Shown here: positions 25,828-34,659 of the stretch, piece after piece
Numbering within the stretch: position 1 is the first letter of the stretch
Layout: the number at the start of each line of letters is the position of its first letter
DNA from: Bremerella cremea
GTDB taxonomy: Bacteria > Planctomycetota > Planctomycetia > Pirellulales > Pirellulaceae
DNA: 64,000 nt
Assembly (NCBI RefSeq): GCF_003335505.1
Contig: NZ_QPEX01000044.1
Location: 1 to 64,000, forward strand
Direction of reading: 5' to 3'
Position numbers and translations under genes: made by a program
Notes under the pieces: model-generated
Seen by the model: the letters and a program-made list of their open reading frames with translations, nothing else
Database searches by the model: none
What the model was told of the DNA's origin: nothing

Positions 25828-26292
25828 CTAGCTTGGGCCGGTCGTCGAACAGTCGGTCTTCAGGTCGAAGTTGAACGTAGCGGACGTTTTGACATCGACT
25901 TCGATTTTTGATTTTTGGTTGTAGCATTTGGGGACAGCAACTTGCTGTGCCGGGGCACTTTGTTCTTCCTCTTCATCACCTTCCCCGGCGCCGATGTCTC
26001 CCACACTGCCGGTCACAACACGCACAATCTTTTTGCCTGGTGTGACGCCGGTTTTCTCGGTGTTGAACATCATCGTGTAGTGCCCGCTTTCGTCGGTCTT
26101 GCCGTACGAATAGGTCTCGTCGGGCGCTTCAAACATGACCGTCGCGTCCGAAAGAGGCTTGCCATCGAAAGTAATTTTGCCGCTTACTTCGACGAGTCCC
26201 AGTTTGCTGTAGTCGGTTTGCACTGCGGTATCGCAGCCAGTTAGCGCGACCACAGCCGTCAAGACCATCAACGTCATGCAATTACAGGACAA
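25828..26292 (-). CDS. Small lipoprotein with carboxypeptidase-regulatory-like domain
   Basis: It has about 155 residues. A signal segment (MTLMVLTAVVALTGC) ends in a lipobox. The mature part has a CarbopepD-reg-like beta fold: VSGKITFDGKPLSDATVMFE, then TDESGHYTM. An acidic loop DEEEE and a Cys pair follow. TTG at 26292 is chosen because AGGAG lies seven bases before it; ATG 26277 is the alternative. Planctomycetes commonly pair such lipoproteins with DUF1559 genes, as here. Likely an envelope protein of unknown role. Confidence 0.75.
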   Translation of the reverse strand: MSCNCMTLMVLTAVVALTGCDTAVQTDYSKLGLVEVSGKITFDGKPLSDATVMFEAPDETYSYGKTDESGHYTMMFNTEKTGVTPGKKIVRVVTGSVGDIGAGEGDEEEEQSAPAQQVAVPKCYNQKSKIEVDVKTSATFNFDLKTDCSTTGPS

Positions 26293-26888
26293 AGTAACGC
26301 TCCTATTTTCAAACGATGTGAACCTTGGCAGGGGGAAGCTGGTTAGGGAGCAATGCTCGCGTGAACTCACTTGCATCAGCCGTTCGCTTCTTACTTGCCA
26401 CAACTTTCGAGCCATTGGGAACGTCTGCGTACGCAATCTAAAACCGAAGAAACGGTACTTCATCGCCGAATCTTAAGGCTGCGGTTGGTTGCCTCTGATC
26501 GATTGACAACGCAGACGTTTACAACCGGAATGATGCTGTGGCCGAGGTGTTACAAAAATTCCAGCTTTCTGCCACTTAAAAGGCCGCACTATAACACCCA
26601 CAAAAGACGATCCGACCGTTTCTTAACGCCGAATTCATTGAAGAATTGATGAAGGCAAGCGGCTGCGTTCATTTCATTAGAGTTATTTCACAAGCACTTA
26701 TTCGCTAACTTAAAAGAACCACGCACTGTTGCGGCGATACACGTTTTTTTAAACGCCTACCGTGCTAATCGTTCGCATGATAGGAACCCTTCGCCGACGC
26801 AAAAATTATTTCTGCGCACCCTTAGCCGAAGCACTGCCAAGAAGTCAAAACAAGGTTCATTCAGGGGTTTGCCATGCACTCCAGCGGG
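26293..26888. other. Intergenic stretch
   Basis: No protein-like frame is seen on either strand. The region is AT-richer than its neighbours, as in promoter regions, and probably holds the promoter for the lipoprotein-DUF1559 pair. No clear -35/-10 pair could be chosen. Confidence 0.4.
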
Positions 26889-27449
26889 CTACGGTTCCGA
26901 TTTAGAACGAGCCAACAAGTACCAGCGAAAAAGCAGCGGAAGATACAACCCAGCTGCCAAGAGATGGGCAGGGACGCCAACCGCAATCGAGAGCACCATA
27001 AAATTAAGGTGGACGAAGTAGAAACCTATCACCCAAATGCCCCAAAGAATTGCCCCAGGGATAGCGAAATAAACGGCGAGTCTAAGCGAGCGATAGAGCG
27101 ATTCGTTCCAGGCAGCAACCGGGGTCTTCTCGCCTGACAAATGCCGCAACATTCGACCCAGTACTTCCAAGGCCGGCACGAACAAAAACCAAGCCACCAG
27201 CGTGATGGCAACCATACCGGTAAGGTTGGTTACACGAACCGTAGTCTGAAAACGTGGAGCAACGACATCCGTGACGACAACCTGATCGAAGGCATAATAA
27301 TTGAACAAACCTGCAACCAACAGAATCAAAATTGCGGCCCGAACCGAGAACACCGCCGTACGCCTGGCTGCGACCAACTGAGGACTGGTCTCCCCCAAGT
27401 CATCAACTTGAGTGATAGCAACCGGTGACTCAAACGGATTGGTGTTCAT
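26889..27449 (-). CDS. Small membrane protein with MNTNPFESP N-terminus
   Basis: The 186-residue protein begins with the N-P-F-x-S-P type cytoplasmic tail common in planctomycete membrane proteins, followed by four or so hydrophobic segments (about residues 36-55, 75-95, 125-145, 150-180). Function is unknown. The start ATG 27449 is clear. It has no obvious operon partner. Confidence 0.82.
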   Translation of the reverse strand: MNTNPFESPVAITQVDDLGETSPQLVAARRTAVFSVRAAILILLVAGLFNYYAFDQVVVTDVVAPRFQTTVRVTNLTGMVAITLVAWFLFVPALEVLGRMLRHLSGEKTPVAAWNESLYRSLRLAVYFAIPGAILWGIWVIGFYFVHLNFMVLSIAVGVPAHLLAAGLYLPLLFRWYLLARSKSEP

Positions 27450-28106
27450 GATATTCCGTCAACGACTTGCTGTTTGGTTTGCTAAGGATCTGCTGCCAAG
27501 CGTGCTGGGGAACCAACCTGAAATCCACCCGGCTAAGTTCCGTTAGGCGATCTATTTTCCGACAGACCGAGCATTCTATCTTCGTCACAGTTGCCCCCCG
27601 TTTAGTTGCAGAGCCTGCTCAGACATCCTACCCTAGGGGCAATCTACTGCCATATCCGTAGCTAACTTTCTAAGGCTTTTTTCAGCTCAACGTCTAGTGC
27701 TTGCTCTCGCGTAAAGAACTGCAGTCTTCTTCCATCACTCCACAGAGATGCTCGCCCGTCTCAAGGAGGCGAAATCACTTTCCTAGGCCGTAAGTGAGAT
27801 TTCTCCACCCTTCTGGTTGATTTTTTTCCCGCAGAGCTCCCCTCAGAAACTGCACGTTCATGATGGCATTTATAGGCAATTCACTTCTTTTTACGCTTCG
27901 TTCGCAAACGTTTTCAATTCCGAATCGAGGAATACCAAGTTAGCTTCGACAAGCTCTGAGCTATGTTTTAGGCGAGCAGTAGCAGATTGGTTGTCAATTT
28001 TTGATTCACGAAATAGAGTAACTACATCCAACATCGACGGTAGCCCGCCAAATTCTCGGTTAGCAACGTCTTTCCTTGAAACCACGACGTTTACCCCAGG
28101 TCACGC
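27450..28106. other. Intergenic stretch
   Basis: I see no supported gene. Frames on both strands (for example minus 27891-28085) are short, start with GTG and lack ribosome sites. The promoter of the XRE regulator should be near the right end. Confidence 0.4.
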
Positions 28107-28745
28107 ATGAGCCGCGCTTTCGCTTGTAATCGCGACTTTCTTCGACAACTTCGTCTGCGGAATGGATGGACTCAGGCCGATTTAGCTCGCCGCGCCGGCT
28201 ACAGCGAACGGCTCATCAGCAAGGCCGAGGCAGGGGCACCGATCGCCCGCGATACGATCTCAGACTTAGCCGAAGCGCTCAGCAGCGAGGAAGAGCAACT
28301 TTATTGGGAAGACCTCGCTTGCGATCCGATTCAGCTTGCCCAACGCTATATCTATGCGTTTCATATCCATAAGAAGAACACGATCGATGTACTGGAAGAC
28401 ATGATCGACCCGGAAGTTGTCTTTCGGATCGCAGGCAATCCGGCTGATATTCCGTTTGCAGGCGAGCACCGCGGCCTTGAAGCGGCTCGGCAATGCTTTC
28501 ATATTTTTTTCAGTGTGCTCGAAGTCCCCGATCATGACTTCGAGAAGTGCTTTCAATACATCTGCCAAGGCCCCAATGCCATTATTTGGGGCCAGTCATG
28601 GATTCATCCCATCGGGCGTCCGTTATCGGCACCGATTCAGATCTCGAACTTGCTAAAGTTCCGCCGAGGGAAGCTGGTGTTTTTAGACGATTGCTTTGAT
28701 ACGGCTGCCGGAGCAGCTTGTCTGAATCAAGCTTCCGACCCGTAA
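28107..28745 (+). CDS. XRE-family regulator fused to a SnoaL-like domain
   Basis: The 212-residue protein has an N-terminal HTH (residues about 10-65: LRQLRLRNGWTQADLARRAG, then YSERLISKAEAG). The C-terminal domain of about 130 residues reads like a SnoaL/NTF2-like fold (LEDMIDPEVVFRIAG, HIFFSVLEVPDHDF, KFRRGKLVFLDDCFD). Such fusions are usually transcription regulators that sense a small molecule through the NTF2-like pocket. It faces the YciI gene tail-to-tail with a 18-base gap. Confidence 0.85.
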   Translation: MSRAFACNRDFLRQLRLRNGWTQADLARRAGYSERLISKAEAGAPIARDTISDLAEALSSEEEQLYWEDLACDPIQLAQRYIYAFHIHKKNTIDVLEDMIDPEVVFRIAGNPADIPFAGEHRGLEAARQCFHIFFSVLEVPDHDFEKCFQYICQGPNAIIWGQSWIHPIGRPLSAPIQISNLLKFRRGKLVFLDDCFDTAAGAACLNQASDP

Positions 28746-28763
28746 TCGTTTCTTCGCTGCGTT

Positions 28764-29186
28764 TTATCCGGCTAGTTGATCACGTAACTGCTGCTCGTGC
28801 GCGCGGATCTCGCCGGTGGGATCGTTTTCAGCGAAGTCGTCCATCTCGTAAACCGGGCGAATCTCGAACTCTGAATCCCCTTCCATCGGCGACGGGCATT
28901 TCTTCAGCCAATCAATCGCTTCCTGTAGCGATCCGACCTGCCACAGCCAAAATCCGGCAATCAGTTCTTTCGTTTCGGCAAAGGGGCCATCAGTGACAAT
29001 CCGTTCATCCCCTTGAAAACGTACTCGTGCCCCGGCAGAACTAGGCTTGAGCCCTTCGCCAGCCAGCATCACACCGGCATCGACTAACTGCTGATTAAAT
29101 TTTCCCATCGCTTCTAATAAATCTGTCGAAGGCAACTTACCAGCTTCGGAATCGGGTGACGCTTTGATAACGACCATAACTTTCAT
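28764..29186 (-). CDS. YciI/DGPF-family protein
   Basis: The 140-residue protein matches the YCII-related family: MKVMVVIKASPDSE at the start and the signature TDGPFAETKELIAGFW near the middle. These ferredoxin-like-fold proteins are often found beside ECF sigma factors or glyoxalase-like proteins; the biochemical role is poorly known. It lies divergent to a VOC-family gene. Confidence 0.9.
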   Translation of the reverse strand: MKVMVVIKASPDSEAGKLPSTDLLEAMGKFNQQLVDAGVMLAGEGLKPSSAGARVRFQGDERIVTDGPFAETKELIAGFWLWQVGSLQEAIDWLKKCPSPMEGDSEFEIRPVYEMDDFAENDPTGEIRAHEQQLRDQLAG

Positions 29187-29447
29187 GGAGTGAAACCTTT
29201 ATTTAAGGAAAGTGTGGACGAGCGAGTTCTAGTTTCGTCCATCGTGGAATAGACGAACAGTGAAGCAGCGGATCGACATGCGGGGAAAAGTTTTTTCGAT
29301 TTCGCCGGTCTGGTTTCCCCTTACTTTCCGGTCACCCTATTGGATTGGTGGCAAGTTGGCCCATAGTCATATTGAATTACCAGCGCAGACATCAATAAAA
29401 TCGGCTGAACCTTCCGTTTCGATCGTCCCTCGTCCTGGAAAGGCACC

Positions 29448-29846
29448 ATGGAAACCGCCTATAAGCCTGACCGTTACAACTCGGCGTCCCCTTACTTGAT
29501 TGTGAAAGGGGCGGCAGCCACGATTGAATTTCTGCGCAATGTGTTTTCAGCAACTCCACTTCGTCGCATCGACCGCGAAAATGGCAGCATCATGCATGCC
29601 GAAGTCCGGATCGACGACACCGTGATCATGCTTGCCGACGAGGTAGAAAACTGGCCCGCCTGCCCGGCGCATGTTCATATCTATGTTCCTGATGTTGACG
29701 CCGTATTTGCCAGCGCACTCGCCGCTGGTGCGACCTCCATTCAAGAGCCCTCTCAGAAAACGTCGGACGACGACAAGCGAGGCGGGTTTCAAGATGCAGG
29801 GGGAACCACTTGGTGGGTCGCCACGCAAAGCAGTTCATCTAATTGA
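29448..29846 (+). CDS. VOC-superfamily (PhnB/glyoxalase-like) protein
   Basis: The 132-residue protein has the paired beta-alpha-beta-beta-beta modules of the VOC fold: SPYLIVKGAAATIEFLRNVF, HAEVRIDDTVIMLADE and VPDVDAVFASALAAGAT. PhnB-like members lack a set substrate. It probably works with, or is co-regulated with, the YciI protein on the other strand. ATG 29448 is a short distance after an AAAGGCACC site. Confidence 0.87.
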   Translation: METAYKPDRYNSASPYLIVKGAAATIEFLRNVFSATPLRRIDRENGSIMHAEVRIDDTVIMLADEVENWPACPAHVHIYVPDVDAVFASALAAGATSIQEPSQKTSDDDKRGGFQDAGGTTWWVATQSSSSN

Positions 29847-29866
29847 GGCCTGCGTAGAACCACTGG

Positions 29867-30110
29867 TTAACCGTAGAGCCACGGAATCAAGACGACCCAT
29901 AAGATCAACACCAGCACGGTAACGAGGTGTACCGATCTTCATGTAGTCGCCAAATCAATACTGGCCTGGCCCCATCACGAACGTATTCACAGGCGAAGCG
30001 ACCGGCATCATCAACGCGGCAGATGCGGCGATGGCAACCGTCATCACAAAAGGGTAGGGGGGCAAATCCACCTGCAGAGCAATGGTCATCTGCGGGCTTG
30101 CCTCTCCTAC
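29867..30110 (-). pseudogene. C-terminal fragment of an SLC13/DASS anion transporter
   Basis: On the minus strand the frame reads VAIAASAALMMPVASPVNTF and MGPGQY, the last-helix signature of SLC13 family Na+/dicarboxylate or sulfate symporters. It is then broken by TGA at 29955-29957, where family members have Arg (CGA). FGDYMKIG continues after it. A frameshift near 29925 then leads to a hydrophobic tail with VLVLILWVVLIPWLYG and stop at 29867. The transporter's N-terminal 500 residues are gone. A decaying gene, not functional. Confidence 0.7.
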
Positions 30111-30247
30111 GCGTTACGACGAACAACGTCACAGTGACGTGAGTTGTGATAGCAAAAAAACGAGATCGTCGAATCGTGGGAAACCGACTACCGCGATCAG
30201 CCCCAATGTTTAAGCAAGACAAGTCTCGCGAATTGCATACGCACCAA

Positions 30248-30279
30248 AAAAACCGCCAACTTGCATGCTGGCGGTTTTT
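30248..30279 (-). terminator. Intrinsic terminator of the MscS gene
   Basis: An 11-bp perfect stem (AAAAACCGCCA, 30248-30258, with TGGCGGTTTTT, 30269-30279) is followed on the minus strand by a T-run. It lies 45 bases past the mscS stop. The plus side also has a T-run. Confidence 0.8.
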
Positions 30280-30323
30280 GATTCTTTTGGCTCTTCCCTT
30301 ATCGAAGCCCAACGGGGCTCTGC

Positions 30324-31868
30324 TTAGGCTGGCGATGGCTCCCCGTTTTGAAGAGCTTCGGTTCCCCTGGGATGGAAATGCACATCTTGCTGTGGGTAAG
30401 GGATGGTGATGCCGGCTTCGTCGAATCGGCGTTTGACGGATCGGGTGATATCGGTCTTCACGGCCCACCAATCGCTGGTCTTGGCCCAAGGGCGGCAGAC
30501 GATGTTCACCGACGAATCAGCCAAATCATGCGTAACGACTTGCGGGGCAGGATCTTTGAGAACCAGGGCGTGACTTTTCACCACATCCATGATGATCTGT
30601 TCTGCCTGCTCGAAGTCGTCGTCGTATCCGATGCTGAATTCGAGATCAACACGACGTGTTGGGTTGGCGGTGATGTTGGTGATCACGTTATTCCAGATCG
30701 AGTTGTTCGGCACATGAATCGTCTGGTTATCGAACGTGCGAAACGTAGTCGAAACCAAATTCATCTGATGAATCACGCCCGTCACTCCGCCGGCCGTCAC
30801 TACGTCGCCCACGTCGAATGGGCGGTTCACAAGAATCATAATGCCGCTGGCAAAATTACTGAGCGTTCCTTGCAGTGCCAAGCCAACCACTAAACCAGTA
30901 GCCCCAATTGCAGCGACGATGGGCGTGATATCAACTTCAAGCGCCGTCAGAGCAATCGCAAAACCGATCACCATGACCACGTTCTTAATCATCCGGGCAA
31001 TCAACGATTCTGCCAATCGGCTTAGGCGCAGCCGACGCTCTAGCAACCAGTTGGTCACCTTCTGAATGACCTTGGCGATCAGATAACTGATCAGCAAAAT
31101 GATAATGAACTTAGACAGATTCCACGCAACGCGTTGTCCTCCCTCTTTAGACAACACCCAACCGTTCATCGCAGCCCAAACTTCCGCCATATCGGCCGTG
31201 TCGACCTCGATTCCTACCACAGCATTGATGTATTTTTGATAGTCCTCAACGTCGCCTCCTTTGCGCTGCAGCGAATCGATGACAACGCCTAAACGTTCGG
31301 CCAGAGCAGCCCGTTGATCTTGCAATTTACTGACATTGGCCAGCAAGTTCACTTTCGTTTTTGAGGCTGCTTTTACATCGGTTGGCTCAGGGGCAGCTTC
31401 TTCATCAGTCTTGGCATCTTCGGCGGGTTGATTTTCAACCTTACTAACTCCATCAACGCCCAGTTCTTTTTGCGCGGCATCGACGATTTCTTTTTCGGCT
31501 TTCTTCGCTTCAACTTCAGCTCTTTCTTTAACCAACTGGGCTTCTTCCAAGGATGCCTTGGCGGCCTCTTCGCTATCAGCCGACATTGCTTCGTTGGTCT
31601 TCTTCACTCCCAGCCGTGCGGCGGCAATCTGGCGAGACTTGGCCCGGAGCAAATCGAACCAGGCCTTGGCTTCTCCTTCCAATTCATGCTTGGTCAGCGG
31701 GCGAACCATAATCACCAATTGATCGATCGGAATCGCGGGATCGATCGTCGTAACAGGGGTATACGAATCCTTCGTAGCTGCTTTGTCATTTGCCGTTTCC
31801 TGCCCCAGCAGGTCGAACGCCGGACTAAAACATAGCAGTAATAACGTAAATAGACTTGCCAACCTCAT
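30324..31868 (-). CDS. Mechanosensitive ion channel (MscS family)
   Basis: The 514-residue protein has a signal peptide (MRLASLFTLLLLCFS), an N-terminal extracytoplasmic region rich in Ala/Glu/Lys coiled coil (about 60-180) and three or four TM helices (about 230-330). The MscS pore and beta domain follow: VGLALQGTLSNFASGIMILV, then RPFDVGDVVTAGGVTGVI and NQTIHVPNNSIWNNVI. It opens under membrane tension to release osmolytes. ATG 31868 is preceded by GAGGGGA. A longer frame begins at 31925 but lacks a signal peptide at its start. Confidence 0.94.
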   Translation of the reverse strand: MRLASLFTLLLLCFSPAFDLLGQETANDKAATKDSYTPVTTIDPAIPIDQLVIMVRPLTKHELEGEAKAWFDLLRAKSRQIAAARLGVKKTNEAMSADSEEAAKASLEEAQLVKERAEVEAKKAEKEIVDAAQKELGVDGVSKVENQPAEDAKTDEEAAPEPTDVKAASKTKVNLLANVSKLQDQRAALAERLGVVIDSLQRKGGDVEDYQKYINAVVGIEVDTADMAEVWAAMNGWVLSKEGGQRVAWNLSKFIIILLISYLIAKVIQKVTNWLLERRLRLSRLAESLIARMIKNVVMVIGFAIALTALEVDITPIVAAIGATGLVVGLALQGTLSNFASGIMILVNRPFDVGDVVTAGGVTGVIHQMNLVSTTFRTFDNQTIHVPNNSIWNNVITNITANPTRRVDLEFSIGYDDDFEQAEQIIMDVVKSHALVLKDPAPQVVTHDLADSSVNIVCRPWAKTSDWWAVKTDITRSVKRRFDEAGITIPYPQQDVHFHPRGTEALQNGEPSPA

Positions 31869-32342
31869 GTCGTTTTCCCCTCGTCTTGATTCAGTACGAT
31901 TTGCGAACTTATGATTTCTGTGCACGCGATCTAAACTTACTTAGACGTGTTATCTAAGAATTCCAGGCTACCTTTGGTCGCCCCTGTTTAATTCACAGCG
32001 CAGTCTTCAAATAACCCCTTGCAAGTCTCCGCCTTAAGCAAGGGGTAATACCATCTTGGGGCGATTGCTAAAGAAGGGCAACCGCCTGATCACCAAGCGA
32101 AGCGCGAGCAAACACGCAAATCTGTGGGAAAAACAACTCAGTCTTGAACCAAGCGCCACGGAAGCGTACGGCAACGATCGTTCGTCTTGGGTCTTCCTCC
32201 GATGGTTACCAAGGATAGAACGCGAAACCTCGCGTCTTCTCTTTTTTATGTCGCAGAGGGCAGCCGATCGTTCGAAATACGCGAAGTAGAAGCCGAGCAG
32301 CCGTAATTGCGATTGCGATCCCTTTAGGCGGCACTTCCCGAA
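31869..32342. other. Intergenic stretch with one hairpin
   Basis: No gene is supported. A 9-bp hairpin (ACCCCTTGC 32014-32022 with GCAAGGGGT 32038-32046) is the only structure seen, without a T-run. Promoters of mscS should lie near the left edge. Confidence 0.4.
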
Positions 32343-32951
32343 TCAACCTTCCCCTGATCGACCTTTCCACAATTTCTCTTGCGTGGAAAGCTTGGCCGTT
32401 ATCCAACGGGTATAGGCAAACAAATAGTCACTCAGGCGATTCGCGTACGCTAACACCCAAGGTTCAAGCGGCGCTGCCTCGTGCCGCCGTACCAAAACAC
32501 GCTCCCAGCGACGACAAATGGTTCGCGCTACGTGTGCATGCGCATTCAAAACGCAATCGCCCGGAATTGTGAACCCATCAATCGCGTCAAACAGCTCGCG
32601 ATACTGATCGATGCGATTTTCGAGAAAAGAAATACGGGGATCTTGCGCGGCCTCGTAAGTGGCGGCCTCTGGCGAAAGCGGTGTCCGCGCAGCGAGAACG
32701 GCGCCGGCTTCGTACAACGTATTCTGAATTTTCAAAAAAACTTCGTCAGTTTCTGCTGCGATCTCGTCACTTGGCCGGCTGGAAGGATCATTCGCCACCG
32801 CACGAACGACCCCCAAATAGCTGATTAATTCATCAGATTCCCCGTAAGATTCGACTTCCAGAGAAGATTTCGAGACCTTCACACCGCCCGCCAGGGCTGT
32901 TTCTCCACCGTCGCCGGCACGGGTATAGATTCGGTGAATGTGAATCGACAT
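32343..32951 (-). CDS. PduO-type cob(I)alamin adenosyltransferase
   Basis: The 202-residue protein has the PduO-type signatures: an N-terminal IHRIYTRAGDGGETALAGG (ATP-binding loop), a Glu/Asp pair in ESYGESDELISYLG, and the C-terminal HVARTICRRWERVLV followed by YANRLSDYLFAYTR. It transfers adenosyl from ATP to cob(I)alamin, making coenzyme B12. ATG 32951 follows GGAGAG; a longer frame starts at 32996. It diverges from the cardiolipin synthase gene with a 97-base gap containing the promoters for both. Confidence 0.93.
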   Translation of the reverse strand: MSIHIHRIYTRAGDGGETALAGGVKVSKSSLEVESYGESDELISYLGVVRAVANDPSSRPSDEIAAETDEVFLKIQNTLYEAGAVLAARTPLSPEAATYEAAQDPRISFLENRIDQYRELFDAIDGFTIPGDCVLNAHAHVARTICRRWERVLVRRHEAAPLEPWVLAYANRLSDYLFAYTRWITAKLSTQEKLWKGRSGEG

Positions 32952-33048
32952 CAAGTTGCTCTCCGGATTAAACTGGGCACACGTATTCCCCATCATTACA
33001 AATGCTCATCGCCAAGAGAATGGCGGTGTCGAAGGTAACCGGTCCAAG

Positions 33049-34482
33049 ATGGAACTGAATTTTTACACGCTCCTTGCAATTATCCTTCCCATCTTTCACT
33101 TGATGGGGCTCTTCACGGCGGTTGACGCCATCATGAAGTCTCGCACTTCGCAAGGAGCAATCGGGTGGGCTTTGTTGCTGATCTTTGTTCCTTACATTGC
33201 TTTGCCGTTCTATTGGATCTTTGGACGTAGCAAATTTCAGGGATACGTTAATACCCGCCGGATTCGTAGTCGCAGCATCAAAGACAACACGCAAACGTTT
33301 CGCGTGGTCGATTCTTCTGTGGTCGCCGACTTTGAACATCATCCCGAATTGTTGGTGCTCGAACGTCTGGCCGATTTTCCGTATACCCATTCCAACGCGA
33401 TTCGCTTGCTCGTTAACGGAAAGGCAACCTTTGACGCCATTTACGACGCGATAGAAACAGCCACAGACTATGTCTTGCTGCAAACCTACATCTTCCGCGA
33501 CGACGGCGTGGGCGAGCGATTCCGCGAGCAGTTAACCCGTAAAGCGAGCGAAGGGGTACGGATTTATTTTTTGTACGATGAAATCGGTAGTTATCAACTT
33601 ACCCGGAATTTCATCCACGAACTTCATCAAGCCGGCATCCATGTCACCGCGTTTCATACGACACGAGGGAAAGGGAATCGCTTTCAACTGAACTTCCGCA
33701 ATCACCGCAAGATCGTCGTCGTCGACGGCAAGATCGCTGCGGTTGGGGGACACAACTTTGGTGACGAGTATCTTGGGCTTTCTCCCAAGTTCGGTCCTTG
33801 GCGCGATACACACATAGAAATCCGCGGTCCCGCAGTCCAGGCCATCCAATGGTCGTTTTTAGAAGACTGGTACTGGGCTTCCGGTCAAACGCCAGCGGTG
33901 AACTGGAAAGAAACGGCGGCTGAAGATGCGCCACACGCGGCCCTGGTAATTCCGATGAGCCCGGCCGACGAGGTTGAGACGTGCGGTCTGTTCTTTGTGC
34001 ATGCGATCAATTCGGCTAGACGACGGATTTGGATTGCGTCTCCTTACTTTGTGCCCGACAAGCAAGTTGTGTGTGCGTTGCAATTAGCAGCACTGCGGGG
34101 TTGCGATGTCCGCATTATGCTTCCCGAGCGGCCTGACCATTTGCTGGTTTATCTTTCGAGCTTTCATTTCATTTCAGAAACGGCCATCGCGGACCGGATT
34201 TCTTTTTACCGCTATCAACCCGGCTTCTTACATCAGAAGGTTCTGTTGGTCGACGATCAATTTGCCGCCGTTGGTACGGCGAATCTCGATAACCGCTCGT
34301 TCCGCCTCAACTTCGAGATGATGGTTGCGATCGTGAGCCATTCGTTCGCAAAATCGGTTGAAGAGATGCTACTAGACGACTTCGAGCATTGCCGTAAGGT
34401 TGATCCGCACGAACTGGAAGAGCGATCGTTCTGGTTCCGCTTAGGAGTCAGCTTGTCGCGGCTGATGTCTCCAATTCAATAG
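33049..34482 (+). CDS. cls: Cardiolipin synthase (phospholipase D family)
   Basis: The 477-residue protein begins with two TM segments (about residues 3-23 and 36-55) and then two PLD HKD motifs: NHRKIVVVDGK-IAAVGGHN (first) and LHQKVLLVDD-QFAAVGTAN (second). It joins phosphatidylglycerol molecules into cardiolipin at the cytoplasmic membrane. Length is normal. ATG 33049 puts the first TM helix at the N-terminus; a longer frame from 32956 is not needed. Confidence 0.95.
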   Translation: MELNFYTLLAIILPIFHLMGLFTAVDAIMKSRTSQGAIGWALLLIFVPYIALPFYWIFGRSKFQGYVNTRRIRSRSIKDNTQTFRVVDSSVVADFEHHPELLVLERLADFPYTHSNAIRLLVNGKATFDAIYDAIETATDYVLLQTYIFRDDGVGERFREQLTRKASEGVRIYFLYDEIGSYQLTRNFIHELHQAGIHVTAFHTTRGKGNRFQLNFRNHRKIVVVDGKIAAVGGHNFGDEYLGLSPKFGPWRDTHIEIRGPAVQAIQWSFLEDWYWASGQTPAVNWKETAAEDAPHAALVIPMSPADEVETCGLFFVHAINSARRRIWIASPYFVPDKQVVCALQLAALRGCDVRIMLPERPDHLLVYLSSFHFISETAIADRISFYRYQPGFLHQKVLLVDDQFAAVGTANLDNRSFRLNFEMMVAIVSHSFAKSVEEMLLDDFEHCRKVDPHELEERSFWFRLGVSLSRLMSPIQ

Positions 34483-34659
34483 CATGCCACCATCGCTAGC
34501 AGCCGCATAAACGACAGGATCGGCAAAGTTTACTTAACCGGAAGCTTGCCAAAGGCCGAAAACGAGAAAGACGTTCTGTGTGTTCATCTCGAATGCGCAG
34601 AGCGTTGCTCAAGATTTCGCTGAACTTGCTTTCCCCCTGTCGAGATGTGGATCGATATC

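Noticed and set aside
27891..28085. Minus-strand 64-codon frame upstream of the XRE gene
   Set aside because: GTG start, no ribosome site, no recognisable features.
29905..30489. Minus-strand frame of 194 codons
   Set aside because: It overlaps the SLC13 remnant in another frame and the mscS terminator and end. The readable homology is in a different frame.
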